Origin: Kwoniella bestiolae CBS 10118
Taxonomy: Eukaryota > Basidiomycota > Tremellomycetes > Tremellales > Cryptococcaceae
Reading direction: 5' to 3'
DNA: 64,000 nucleotides
Assembly (NCBI RefSeq): GCF_000512585.2
Contig: NC_089246.1
Span: forward strand, 1,116,001-1,180,000
Numbering within the stretch: position 1 is the first letter of the stretch; each line of letters starts with the position of its first letter. The notes under the pieces were generated by a model. It searched no databases, had not been told where the DNA came from, and saw only the letters and a program-made list of their open reading frames with translations. A program made the position numbers and the translations under genes. This document shows, in pieces, positions 22,671 through 34,455 of this stretch.

Positions 22671-25600
22671 CTAGTTTCGCCTACAACATCTTCCGAGCTG
22701 TCTGGCGGTCCAGTAGTACAAGCACTGAGGGGAATCGCAAGTTAGCGATGTACTCGTGTTGTGCGAGAGGGCAGACTCACCCCCAAAAATCTGACCATAC
22801 TCAGACCAAAGGTAGCCCAAAGTAACGCTTGGAAGTAGATCTGTTGTTTATTTTGCAATTCCACCGTATTGAACTTCAACGCATTCTCTATACAAGTTCC
22901 GTTCATGGGTACAGTGGCGTTCCCAGAGAACGGATCGTAATCGTCCGGAACACATTTCTCGACCAGTTGTTTAGTCGTATCTAGTCCATTTAGGGTCTGG
23001 ATGGAAATTGCTAAACCCGCGTTGGAGAGTAACCAGCATCCTACGAGACGAGTACGGAAAGTACGGTTCTCGTCCTACACGGACCCGTAAGTCTTCATCG
23101 CATCGGGTTGTTGAAGGCACTCACATCCATACTGGGTTTCTCCTCCTTCTCTTCATTCTTGTATGGGGCTACAGCCCGTTGTACGACCGATTTGAACGAC
23201 TCATCCAGCTCATCTTGGTTCCTCTGTGGTTCCTCCACGACAGCTCCGTCACCGCCCTTTTCTTTACTTGACGATACCGCTGGTAGAGCTTCTGCTTTAT
23301 CGGACCCTTTTGTACCCCACCTGGACCCCAGTGTCAGCTAAGATAGTGCTACAAGAGAATCATCAATATGACTTACGAGACATCATGCAAATTGCAGAAT
23401 GCGTAGACGTTGAGCACGTTGGTGAAAGACGGTGCCAAGAGCTGTGTCAGTGTCAGCTCGTGCTCGACTCGTACTCAGTGGTTATTGACCTGCCATGTAT
23501 TGAGGGAAAGAACTGAACATATGCCATGGATCTCGCTACAAAGCGACCGTCAGCGTCAATTCATTCCACAACATGATGTCGTCACTCACATAGAGGAAAG
23601 ATGCAAAGAGGTAGATCCCGATAGTCGACATCACAGCAGCTACCAATACACCGTTCGTGGCGTTGAAGAGATTGCCAAGCTTCTGGCCTATGTTTCCTGG
23701 ATCACTCAGAGCGCCCTTCATCGTACTTGTTAGCTACACAGTCACATTCAAGGGGTCTCGTACGAACCTTGAAGGCAACGACTGATAGGATGACGGAACA
23801 GACGATCAAATAAGCAGCGAGTACAGCAAACACCCTGAGAAATCCAAAGTAAGCTGACCACATGTGTCTCATGAAAGCTTACCATAGCGTGAGCAAGTAC
23901 AACCCCTTCTCTCCTTTCGGTCGATTGCCCAAGGCAAGTACGAACTGAAGCATCAAGAAAGCCATGTATATCCACATGAGAACCAGATTGACCCAATAAG
24001 TCTGTCGAGTAAATCACCCGTAAGCTTTGATGAGATCAACGGCGTAACATAGGGTCAACTCACGACTTCGGCAGTGACGAACAAGTTGATGTTGGAGCCA
24101 GCGGGTACGAGATTGATGATGATTGAGAAAGTGAGCCATAAATTGGCTAAAGCGAACCAAGAGAAGATCAAGTTGAAGCTATTTCACCTCAAGGTAAGCT
24201 TTGATAGCCAGCAACGCGGCCGAAAACTCGACATACAAGTTGTACTGGAGATTGAAGATAAAAGTGCGTCAGCGATTGCTGAACAGATTTGAGGAAAGGC
24301 AACCAGCTCACCAGTCCTTGAACATGGAAGAACAACATTCTAATGGGACCGTGACCGGATTTGTATAATCGGAAGAAGTGGATCAAGGCGTACTACCATC
24401 GATACGCATGTAAGTCATACGTGTCCATACACGCCATGCCAAGATTCACTCACCACAGACGCAGCGAATGAACCGTTCAACCATCTTCTTCTTTGACTGA
24501 TCAACTCGGCAGCTTGCTCAGGGACATCCGTCTCTGCTTTACTGGGTTTGACATATTGCAACACCCATCTGTCCTTGGCTTTTGCGACTAGCTCAAAACA
24601 TAGTATTCTGCGAGGTGTGTATCAGCATGATTAATGCAAAAGTGCAACGTAACACCGTGAGACATACCTATCCTCCGCCAAGAACATATTCTTGGTGAAG
24701 ATGTTCATCCCGTAGATACCCTTCTTACCAAGCCGAGCAGCCACTATATCGCCAACATCAGTAACATCCTCGCGAAGAGGAAGGTGTACCCACTTGTATG
24801 ATCACCGTGAAAGTACTGCTCCAGAGGTCTTCCTTGAATAGCCCGGAATCTATAAGCGGAGAATGCACCAGGTAACACGCTAACACTGTTCCTTCATCAG
24901 CGACCCTCCAGCCATTGGTACTGAGACTTACTATCCGAAACTACTCTCCAAAGGTTTATCGAGGATATTCGACATTTTATATTCGAAGTTTTGTGCGGCA
25001 ACTGTAATGTACATCAGCCTGCAACCTCGATCTGATGCGATCTCACCCACCAAGCGGATTAAGCAGCTTCTTTCCACCTTTGATCATTGCATGGATCTCA
25101 CCGCAAGCTCCACCAAGATTGGGGTTGTTCTGTGACAGTACTTAGTATACTCCGACGTCACGAAGAAAGCTGACTTACGTAGAACGCTTCCCATACTGTG
25201 CGTTATCATTGGTCAGCTTATTGATAATCCTTCGGTTCATTCAGCTCACGATGATAGATTGCCTTATGTCCGGGTTTGGTACCAGCATCTAACAACACGC
25301 ATATCTCCGGGTTCAGCTGTCTGCCCAAAGCGTTGAATAGCCATCGATGAGAATTAATCTTCTTCGAGTTTTCCGCTTTGAGCACAAAGATCAGCTGTAC
25401 GGGGACGAGGTTATTGGCATCTCCAGGATGAGGCTGAACAAGTTGCGGCGTAGCGTCGATGGATAGTTGTGTGGTGTACTATCATCGTTGTCTAAGGTCA
25501 GCTTGTCCTTCGTGCGGGGTAGTTGGGTTGGCTTACCTCGAAGATATGAGCGACTGTAGGTTTCCCGTCTACCTCTTTTTTCAAAATTCCATCTTGGAAG

Positions 25601-26689
25601 ACACCGATCGTCTGGAGAACATCCAATACCTGCTTGTCCATCGGTCCTAATCCGTCGGCTACCAATGCGACGACAATTCTCTGCCAGCCTGGTCTGCCTT
25701 CTTCGGCTGTCCTTCGCCAGAACTTGGAGCTACACATCGATTTGTCAGCGGCATATAAGTGGCAACGAGATAGCTCGAGCTCACGCTTTGGTGTTGCAGA
25801 TATCTCTGATGTTCAACATCACATTATGCAATGTACGAGCATACAAGATTTTGTCCTCGTTATCTGATATACTTTCGTTAGTCTGATGACCAGTCCAACA
25901 GAAACAAGACCACTTACAACTAGTTATAGCAATCAATAGCTCCGTCTCTCGATTATACGAAGAGGTCTTTAATCTCCAGCCATTCTCCGGTGTGAAATCG
26001 TCTGGATCGCAGGTAGCCGCAGTATATCGCATATGAGAGAACTCGTTGGATTTGTTACCTGGGCAAGTGATCAGTAAGTCACATATGAGATGGTTTTTCA
26101 GAGGCACTCACCAGCGATCCACTTGTCCTCGACAGAACTAGATACAGGTCCTGGTACAGCATAACTGCAGATCACAGTCAATACAAGGCGACCAATGACA
26201 TGAAGCGGAGTTTACTTGCTCAGCGATGAAGTTCCCCTTGGTCAACTTGATCTTCTTCACTGTCACACCTCTTCTAGGTAGAGTCTGACGGCGCATGAAA
26301 TCCGCTCCTACAGAGTTGCTCGATGGCATGTGGTTGAGGGGTCTGTTGTAAGGCGAGTGAGGGAGGAATGAAGTGGTTGATGGATTTTGGCTATTCATCT
26401 CGTTCAGCACTGCGCCATCGAGTTATCGGATGAACAGCGAAACTCACTCTGAAGTCAAAGGTTTCAACTCATCGTCCTCTTCTCCAGCTACCCAAGGCAT
26501 ATGTTGACCATTGATTTCTACTCCACCTCCCATTCTCCCTCCGTATCCCATATCTCCTCCATCATCGTAAGTATAGGGTGCTGGTGGGTAACCTTGCGAT
26601 TGTGTCGCAGGTGGGTATTGCGAAGGTTGAGGTGAAGGAGTAAACCGGTTACGCTGGTTAGAGTCCTCAAATGGGTTGTTATGGCTCAT
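22671..26689 (-). CDS. CHS: Chitin synthase, division I (class I-III type)
   Basis: A plasma membrane GT2 glycosyltransferase polymerising UDP-GlcNAc into chitin. About 20 short introns interrupt a protein of roughly 950-1000 aa. The N-terminus (MSHNNPFED) is a disordered Pro/Gln/Tyr-rich region, followed by the class I-III block RRGVTVKKIKLTKGNFIAEY. Catalytic landmarks are ETELLIAITSYNEDK, IVVALVADGLGPMDKQVLDV, VLLDAGTKPG (acceptor/metal region), SVLPGAFSAYR, AEDRILCFELV and the hallmark QRRRWLNGSFAA. Several membrane helices follow toward the C-terminus (MLQFVLALGNRPKGEKG, YLIVCSVILSVVAF, VLVAAVMSTIGIYLFASFLY, DPWHMFSSFPQYMLLAPSF). A tiny last exon restores FLG-CLYYWTARQLGRCCRRN, whose double cysteine could be lipid modified. 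Cryptococcus-type yeasts have many CHS genes; I cannot say which ortholog this is. Confidence 0.93.
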
Positions 26690-27564
26690 TATGCTCGAGC
26701 TTGACTCTGCCTGTGTATTGTCCAAAGAAAGCTTTACAGTCTTGACTCGTATCCTCCTCACAACCTTATAGACAGTATTGGAAGTGGTTCAGCAGGGAGC
26801 GATACCTCCTACTGTTACGACGATGATGGCTCAGAAATTCAAAAGGTCAAAAGAAGAAACGTCAGATGTGAAACACAATCACCCGCTTGGTGGTGTATTT
26901 TGCTATGCAGTACGCAGTCGTAGTATTGTAATTGTAGTAGTGTAGGAGGATCAATGCAGAGCATGATCGGTACCCATTCAATTGAGAAAACCACACATAC
27001 CAGCAGATTCACTCAACTGAAAGGAACGAGTGACATCACCATTGAGGATAAACAACACGATTGAACGATTGAAGCGTAGGAAAGGCGTGTGGAGAGGCAG
27101 GCAAACCAGCGGAGATATGAACATCCATCCACAACAAAGGACCCTTGATAGCTTGATCGCTCACCATGACTACCTTGGTCGAGATCAGAATGGGGAGGAG
27201 GCGTAGAAGGGTTACTGAAGGGATTAACTTCATCTTCGATACGTCCGCTTGGCCGTCTTCACTAATCTTATACATTCTTCATAGGGACCTCTTTTGGCTT
27301 CACTCCGTAGCAGCTCGATGTAGTCAGGCTATAACAATAAAGGGTATATATGAAGTATCATTGATTCAGTTCAATCCAATTCAGATTGGTGATCTGTGCG
27401 TGTGTGTCTTGTTTTTGCTTTCTCACATCACACGACACGCGATTATTGATTTCTCTGCGAGCGGGATACACCGCACTCACATACAACGCCACAGTATAAC
27501 GCCGAAGCATTTCCCCCAAGTCGCCAATCATGAAGTATGGGTCAAAAACGTTTGTCACGTTTTT
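26690..27564. promoter_or_regulatory. Intergenic region upstream of chitin synthase and U2
   Basis: This 875 bp interval lies between the chitin synthase start (minus) and the U2 snRNA 5' end (plus), so it should hold both promoters. A small ATG-started minus frame at 27036-27275 (79 codons, with a hydrophobic MKLIPSVTLLRLLPILIS stretch) could be a short secreted-type protein, but nothing else supports it. I see no conserved snRNA promoter box that I can name. Confidence 0.4.
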
Positions 27565-27753
27565 ATCCTCTCTGGCCTCTTTTGGCTAAGATCATGTGTA
27601 GTATCTGTTCTTAACGCTGTGAGAAGCGTTACACGACTAAGGTCGTTTCTTCTCATACAGTTTTTCACGCCTTTCGTCGCCTCTTCAGCTTGCTGAATGC
27701 GTTCGAACGATGTCGCTGCCACCGCACTACCGGCTTCTGATGTCAGGGCTCCC
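27565..27753 (+). ncRNA. U2: U2 spliceosomal snRNA
   Basis: The 5' region matches U2 closely: GGCCTCTTTTGGCTAAGATC (stem I region and the U6-pairing segment) followed by GTGTAGTATCTGTTCTT, which holds the branch-site recognition GTAGTA at 27598-27603. Then come a perfect stem-loop IIa (arms 27613-27618 and 27625-27630), a perfect stem-loop IIb (arms 27633-27637 and 27642-27646), a U-rich Sm-like site (CAGTTTTTCAC around 27658-27668), and a 5 bp hairpin III (27684-27688 with 27693-27697). Toward the 3' end GCCACCGCACTACCGGC resembles loop IV, the U2A'-U2B'' site. With the 5' end at the ATCC corresponding to human AUCG, and the 3' end placed at the CCC near 27753, the length is about 189 nt, like human U2. 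The 3' end is approximate. U2 pairs with the intron branch site in every splicing event, and this window is full of introns that need it. Confidence 0.93.
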
Positions 27754-28648
27754 AAACAAATATCTTTTTTTTCTTTTCTGTTTTGCTTTTAATTTGGGTG
27801 CATACGCAGAATGTCAGGTAGGTTGCGGTAAATGTGGTCCAGACCAACCGAACTCCTACGCCGCCCACAGCCAAGCAGATAAAGACGATCTCCACCTTGT
27901 CTACATTTTACGCCCTCGCAGACTTATTCCGCCCTTCTTTTCGGAGATGAACACCCCGTTAAGCTGATTGACTATAAATACACACCGTTGTACAAACGTC
28001 TCACCCGATGACATATGTATGTATAATCTTGACATACCCTTACAGCTCCCTGGCAACACACCCCAACGACGATCATCTTGCATCAGCCACTCGGCCGTTT
28101 CCGGGTTGCTGGGTGGGTATCTTGACAACCAATATTGAATGCCAGGGCGTGAAGACACTGTCACTTCCCATGGGACGTGAGAAAGAAGAACACACGAAGG
28201 TATTCTACGAACACGATTCTTTGGAAGCGATTACTGGTTCCTTGCACCTCATCTGGGAAAGCGATCTGGGCAGATTTACTCATCAGGTAGAGCTGTGCTC
28301 TTACTCACTTGCATCTCCAAACTCTTGCTTTGCTATGTATTTCCAGATACAGTCGTACAACAGAACGCAATTTGGAGAAACCGACTTCATCCTCTCTTGT
28401 CGCAATGTGCTCGCAGCATATAACCTCGTCTTCCCCACTCGTCATTTCTTGTTTCCCCCCTCTCTCTCTCAATCCAACGGATCCTAGATAAAGAAGCTCT
28501 CTCAATAATCTGAAGATCACCCCCCCGCATTTCTTCTCTTCCGTTCTTCACTCTGGTAGTCACTGTATCTCTCTTGCATCACATGCCTCAAGACTCACCG
28601 TTGTAGCGATCCAGCTTCTCTCCTGTCTCTTCTTGATTCTACTCCAAT
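27754..28648. other. Spacer downstream of U2, leader of the next gene
   Basis: About 0.9 kb. It starts with a T-rich run after U2 (possible 3' end signal). It includes an ATG-started plus-strand frame at 28008-28487 (159 codons) that contains an in-frame 60 nt GT-AG intron-like segment, and overlapping weak minus-strand frames around 27901-28164. The last 150 bp is CT-rich, as expected for a 5' leader. None of the frames shows a domain I recognise. Confidence 0.4.
28008..28487 (+). CDS. Possible small hypothetical protein
   Basis: The frame starts with ATG at 28008 and stays open to 28487. A candidate intron (GTAGAG...TATTTCCAG, 60 nt) would join FTHQ to IQSYNRTQF without changing frame. No domain, signal peptide or membrane segment is evident. 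It lies in the spacer between U2 and the next gene and ends 160 bp before that gene's start codon, so it may be part of that gene's leader instead. Evidence is weak. Confidence 0.2.
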   Translation: MTYVCIILTYPYSSLATHPNDDHLASATRPFPGCWVGILTTNIECQGVKTLSLPMGREKEEHTKVFYEHDSLEAITGSLHLIWESDLGRFTHQVELCSYSLASPNSCFAMYFQIQSYNRTQFGETDFILSCRNVLAAYNLVFPTRHFLFPPSLSQSNGS

Positions 28649-31366
28649 ATGGCTATCTTCAGTTCCAAATTCAAAAGGGGCCGGACTACACCCCAAATTG
28701 TCGGTCACCCTTTCACAGAAGGTGCTGATCCACCCACACCTATAACAGCAGCGAACACCGGCCTCCCTCAGAACCAGAGTCCTCGTACCGTCAAGATCGG
28801 ATCATCGTCGAGCCCTTCTACGAAAGGTCGAAAAGATGTTCTTGCTAGTACGCCCTCATCCGCTGGTCGATCGTATTCTTCACCTACGAAATGGGGTAAA
28901 TGTGTAGCTTCGACACCTATAGCGATGTTACCTCCTTCGTTACCCCCTCCCGCGTACGCTCTACCTCCTACGCCCGAAGCGTCCCCTGATCGCAGAGCTT
29001 CAGCAATATTTGTGGGTAGTCTGAGTGCTGGACATTCAAGGGTAAGTGATACTTGTTTGACTGCTAATTAAACGCAACAGCAGTAATTAACTTGTCCCAT
29101 GGTCTTTGTGCATTTCCAGAAACCTTCCCTAGGCTTAAATAGCAAGACCTTACCAGCACCGCCTACCTCCTTCACCTCCCCCAACATCCATACCAGAACA
29201 GGCAGTGCACCGTTATCTGCTTCCCAAAGAATCGACTCTCGATCTCGTTCGGCCTCTGCATCCGTCTTCAATTCTCACAACCCGACGATGCAAGGTCCTT
29301 ACCCCCTAATTGGAGGTACCAGCATCACTCTTGATGCTGAGTTCGAAGCTTCACCGATCTTCAAAACTCCCGCTTCCGGTACATTCGGTTACGGCTCGCA
29401 TGAGCCAAAGCATCGACCTACAGCATTGAAACTCAAAACAAGTAACCTCAGCCCACAAATTGAATGTGCACCTCAGACCAAGATTAGGAAGATCCCCTCC
29501 CCCGAAGCTATCAAACAATTTCAGGGACAAAGCGGTAGGAGTGGATTTGACAATGATGCTGTCAAGTCAAGCGGTCTTTTTGACTTCTATTCGCATCTCC
29601 ATCACCCTCGCCTCTCACCTAATCCTAACCCTGGTCGTACACCTGCTCCGACATACTCGCCGAGACCAAGGCCTTCTCCCACTCGTCATCAATTTGAAGA
29701 GACCATCCGACCATCCTCTGAACGAGGCGAAAGACCACGCTCATTCTCTACCAATGATGCGCTGAACATCACCGAACTGGACAAGCTGAGGGGTATCAAC
29801 GAGACGCCTCGTAAACAGCGATCTCAGCCTACGTTCAATGCACCTCATCCACCGCTCTCACCCACACCGGGTCGAAATCCTTGTAACACATCTGGACCTT
29901 CCTCTGCCACTTCCGACATGTCCACTACTCCCGGGTCAAGCTACGCTTCTTTACCCACCACGACTTCTTTATCAGGTGTGAAACTATTCGATTACCTGCC
30001 TATACCGTGGTGTACCAGATCTGCCTCTGATCTTCTCGCGGAGATTGGTGAGGCTTCATACACCTCTCTGATCGAGGGTTCCCTGCACGAACAAGCCTCA
30101 GTACCTCCCCAGCTACTGCATCCTACCATACTACAAAATTCCAAATCCGAAGAGGACAGACTTCGTTCCGAGCTCTCTCGTCTCAAAGAAAAACATCTCC
30201 TCTTAGTCGGACAACGAGAAAGTCTAGCTAAGAAGGTCGAACAGGGAACATTCAAAGTTGATCAAGCAAAGTTACATAAGATGGTGCAAGCTCTGGGACA
30301 AGCTTCAAGGAGGGTCGATAGAGTCTCGAGGCAGATCTATATCTGTAATGATCAGATTAGACAGATTGAGATCGAGGCGAAAGAACATGTTGTGGGGGTT
30401 ATGAAGCTTGTTTTGGAAAGGAGGGACTTGCACGAGTTGGGCAAGAAAGATGGACAATACGAGGTGGAAATTCGCGCTGAAGATTCGAGTGTGGTTCTGA
30501 CACCTCGATCACATGGCTCAACCACCACGACTGTCCGATTCCTTGAACTTCCCACACCTAGTCCCAAATCACCTGCGAAATTGAACGAGGGGATGAGGAT
30601 CAATTCCAACTCGACCGCGAGACCAATGTCCACTGCTACAGTTATCGGTATCAACTCGCTTTCCTTCCCCGTCCCTCCCGATAGGAAACGGAATGATTCC
30701 CTGACCCTGTTGGACTCGACAACGTCCCTACCTGACCTGTCAGATGAATGTACGGGGCAAGGGGTAGGTGGTGGACTCCAAGTGGAAATTTGTGGAACTG
30801 CGGAATCAGCAGACGGGGAATTCGAAATCGAGTCTACAGATTTTCACACCACAGCCATATCGATTACTGGACCATCGAATGAGATCCTCATCTATCCGCC
30901 AGGACATCATAGATCGCTCTCTGCGCCATTACTAGGACTTGAAGTGCCGCACAGTGCATATCGGTCGGAGGATGGACATGCGCCGTTGGATATGGGTGTA
31001 ATCGATAATCACCATTTCAAGCATAATCACGAGAGATCAATATCGGAGAGCGATCTGTTATCACCGCCTGTCTCGTCCACTCTGAAGATCACAGCTCCGT
31101 TGCGGATCAGGAATCAGACTAAACCTACTAGCCAAGGGAGAAGTCAGAGACAAGCAAGTAGTCTGACGATGAGGGTGAATGAGAATAGGGAGATGAAACG
31201 AGTCAGAATGGGTAGAGAAAGTGTGCTTGAGACTGTGAGTCCTCCCTTGGGTGTACATCGAATAAAGTCATATAGGCTGATCCTCCTTTCGGATTTGTAG
31301 CCTGAATCGATTCTGCTGAGTCTAGCGACCGTGCCGATATGGACGAAGCAGGCAGAGCAGGAATAA
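28649..31366 (+). CDS. Ser/Pro-rich coiled-coil protein of unknown function
   Basis: Three exons, 28649-29041, 29120-31234 and 31301-31366, give 857 aa. I do not recognise a family. Residues 1-300 are disordered, rich in Ser, Pro and Thr with many S/T-P sites, as in CDK or MAPK substrates (SPRT, STPSSAG, SPTPG). A more ordered block begins at GVKLFDYLPIPWCTRSASDLLAEIGEA, followed by a coiled coil of about 90 residues (EEDRLRSELSRLKEKHLLLVGQ onward to KEHVVGVMKLVLERRDLHELGK). The last 350 residues are again low complexity, with SISESDLLSPP and NHHFKHNHE segments, and the last exon adds PESILLSLATVPIW. The pattern suggests a cytoskeletal, polarity or cell-cycle scaffold, but that is only inference. 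The start is the first ATG after a CT-rich leader. Confidence 0.8.
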
Positions 31367-31645
31367 GCAGAACGAATGGTAAGGAAAAGGTTGGATATGT
31401 ATTGGAATGGTCTAAACGTGTTAGTGAGATTGCTTGTAAACTTGGATCGATGGTTGCATGATGAATATGAATGTCTTGTTCAACTTATGATACAGGTTTC
31501 CATACAACTTCCCCAATGAATATCCCACAAAATGGTCCTCTGTTCGATCAATTGCCATCGTCATGTATATTAATCGAGATCAAGATAGTCAACCCTGTTC
31601 TCTCCCTCATCAGCTAGGCCTTTTCTCACAGAGTGACCACACGAC

Positions 31646-33672
31646 TCACCCTTGACTGTCTTCCTGATGCTGTCTCTGCCTTTCTCTCTCCCGATGCCTC
31701 GCCCTATAATCTTCGGGAATAGCAGTCGACATTGAGGGTCGATCCTGCTCTGATGGAGATTGGCTGTCCTGAGCAGCTGGTTGACCTGATGCAGGCAAAG
31801 TTGGTGAGGGAGGGTCCTCCGCTCTATCATCATTCGTGGAGCCTGCTGCTGGAGCTTGATCAGCCTGGGCTGCAGAAGACTCGGATGCTTGAGGCGCAGG
31901 TGATCGAGCAGCTTCCCCAGCTGAGCCAAATGTGAAAGGGTTTGATTCGTTGTCAGTAGGCGAGGTAGGGTTACTAGTTGTCCCACCCGCTTGGCCGAAT
32001 AATCGATTAAGGATGTTTGTCATGGTAGATTGACCACCTTCTTGGTTGGCTTGTGCTGTTCCAGTGTTCTCAGACCGACGTGATCGATTTTCCTCCTCTG
32101 GGACAAGCGAAAATCGACTGTTTAGGTATGCATGGTCAGAAGGTATGTATAAATGGATGAAGGGCTGAGCTCACCACACAGGGCAAGATCCGTTCTGCTT
32201 CAACCACGGAACTAAACAATCAGGGTGGAAGATATGCCTGAAAGCACCCAGTCAGTCTTATTCTCGCTGTGTGTAGAGGTCGGACTCACGCGCAGGGTAT
32301 CCTGACAACTTCGTCTCCTACCGCGAAATCGTCTTTACAGACAGGACAGTCTTTATACGTGCTTTGGGCTGGAGTCGAGCATGATCAATATTGACTTGTG
32401 AGTCTTGACTAGATCAAACTCACCTAGTTTCTTCTCGTCATCAAACTTGAACCTCGGTAACCCATCAATCACGATGTCCGACGCAGGGAGCGGTCCTTGC
32501 GGTCCGGCTGCCTGCATCAACCTTTCTAATATATCATTGAATCCCTCTGAGAACGAATATCAAATTGGTAAGCTTTTCTTTAGAAGACGATGGTCGAGGA
32601 AGCCCGAGAGATAGCTTACGTTCTGAAGTCGCATAATCTCCCAAATTTGCTCTTCCTGCCGGACCGAAGAACATCCCCGGACCACCTTGACCTTCCTCTC
32701 CCATTACAGCCATGAGGGCTCGCAGCTAGCCAGATTCTCCAGTCAGCCTCATGTAATCGCATATCGCGAGATGCAAGTGTACTCACCAGTTCAGCTCCGT
32801 CCATCGGATCTCCAGGACCTAGAGGATGGGGTCCACCAGGTCCTTGTCTAGGAGGTGGTCCAAAGCCAGGGAACAAGCTGGTTGTTTACGCTATGGTGAG
32901 CTCTGATTGATTGTGTGAATATCAAAAAAGGGATTTACCTTTCAAAGTCCATTCCTCCAGTGGTGGTTCCTTGACCTGTTGGACCGAACGGACCCATCCC
33001 CATTCCCCCTCCTCCTCCGCCACTACCGAAACCAAATACCACTTGTCCCCTGCCGCCTCCTGGAAAGTTGAAGGAATACGTCCTTGGTCCTCCACTTCCA
33101 CTTCCGCTCCCACCGGACCCACCAGTATTCGTACTAGGATTAGTCGCTCTACCGCCCGATGGTGCCTGCGAACCCTCTCCTTGACCCTCACGATGATCTG
33201 CTGCAGCACCTAGTATATTTCCGAAAAGACTGGATAAAAATGATTGTCCGCCTTGTCCTGGATTATGCTGGAACGGTTGGTTTGGTCGTGGAGATGATGG
33301 TGATGATTCTGTACCTGGTCGAGTGGGTGGAGCGGGAGGGAGTTCATGGAATGGATCGGGGTTTACATCTGGGTCGAGCTTCACTTCCATCATCAGGATC
33401 AAATCACCACCAAGCTTGTAATGAGGGACTCACGATTTCGATGAATTCGCCATTGCACGATGCACAATGCGGAACCCCATTGACCGTCACCGGTCTCATC
33501 TGAGCACCGCACTATTGGTCAGATGACATTAGTACCGAGGATTGATCTGATTCAGAGAGTCTGCGCAGGACGTCATGCTCCCGAGCCAGCCACCCTACGT
33601 AGTGGACCGTGAATGGAAGTCCAGAACGGGACTGACCTCATGACATAGCCAGAACGGAGCTGCGTTCGGCAT
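31646..33672 (-). CDS. RING-H2 E3 ubiquitin ligase, RNF126/RNF115-like
   Basis: The architecture is that of the RNF126/RNF115 (BCA2) group of cytosolic E3s that, in animals, act with BAG6 on mislocalised proteins. The N-terminus is a zinc ribbon assembled over the first intron: FWLCHECGAQMRP, then PHCASCNGEFIEI (four Cys). A long Gly/Ser/Pro-rich linker follows (GGGGGGMGMGPFGP region). After a helical FNDILERLMQAA the RING-H2 domain reads CPVCKDDFAVGDEVVRIPCAH, then IFHPDCLVPWLKQNGSCPVC, complete for all eight zinc ligands. The C-terminal 125 residues are acidic/Pro/Gln-rich and disordered, ending in a charged RARHRERERQRQHQ helix. Start ATG at 33672 opens the zinc ribbon (MPNAAPFWLC). The gene is tail to tail with the coiled-coil gene and diverges from the monooxygenase. 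Confidence 0.88.
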
Positions 33673-34455
33673 GGTGAACACCTTGTTCTATTGACGATAC
33701 GATGGAACTTTGCAGAACTCGAGATCCAGTCTTTCTCCTTTCTCGATTCCAACTTATTCAAGAGGGTGCGTTGTTGTCGACTGATTGAACGGTCGACAGT
33801 TGACAGAATGTCGCGAGTAGTAAGGCGACGTGGATGTAGCTGACTTGTAGAAAGTAAAAGAGTTGTATGATTGATGACGAGAGAAGGATGATTGACGATT
33901 GATTCTGTTGGGGTTGTTGTCTGTTGTCTGTTGTGGATGTGTCAAGAGGATAGTGATAGGACAATCACCGGCGGACATGGGCACCGGTATGGGTATGTCG
34001 AATTCGTTCTCAATTACATAATCAGCCTCGTGGTTTACATGTGGACTAATATCCAGTGTAGTACTCAGAAAGCGTTAGATATCTTTCACAGACAGGCATC
34101 TATGCATGTCTTTCATTGAATGGTATCCTCAGATCTCAGATGGTTGAACATATTGCGGAATGGTCAAGCATACGCTACTTTGGGATATGATTCGAAGTTT
34201 CAGCTCGCCTGAAGGTACTGCGATCAGTCGGCCATTTCAGAGCTCAAAGTAAGCGAGAGGAATGACGCAGGTTCAATTTGAATCACGGTTTTTGATCTTC
34301 GAGTTTTCATTTCTGAGTGATCACAATGCACAATGACGACATGATAGGTAGAGTAAACGATATAAGATGCAACGACAAGTCCTAAACATGATTTTCAATA
34401 CCTCCTCTGAACCCATCTCTTGTAATTCCTCATATCAGTCCAGCAATCAGCCGAC
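33673..34455. promoter_or_regulatory. Divergent promoter, RING ligase / FAD monooxygenase
   Basis: This 783 bp interval separates two divergent start codons. It includes short GTTGTTGTCTGTTGTCTGTTG-type direct repeats near 33911-33937. No ORF with a recognisable product and no RNA gene was seen. Confidence 0.4.

Noticed and set aside
27166..27696. 176-codon plus-strand frame
   Set aside because: It runs through the U2 snRNA gene and its upstream region, has no family features and is explained by chance openness.
27555..27755. Minus-strand frame starting MGALTSEAGSAVAATSF
   Set aside because: It is the antisense of the U2 snRNA; apparent coding quality comes from the conserved RNA sequence.
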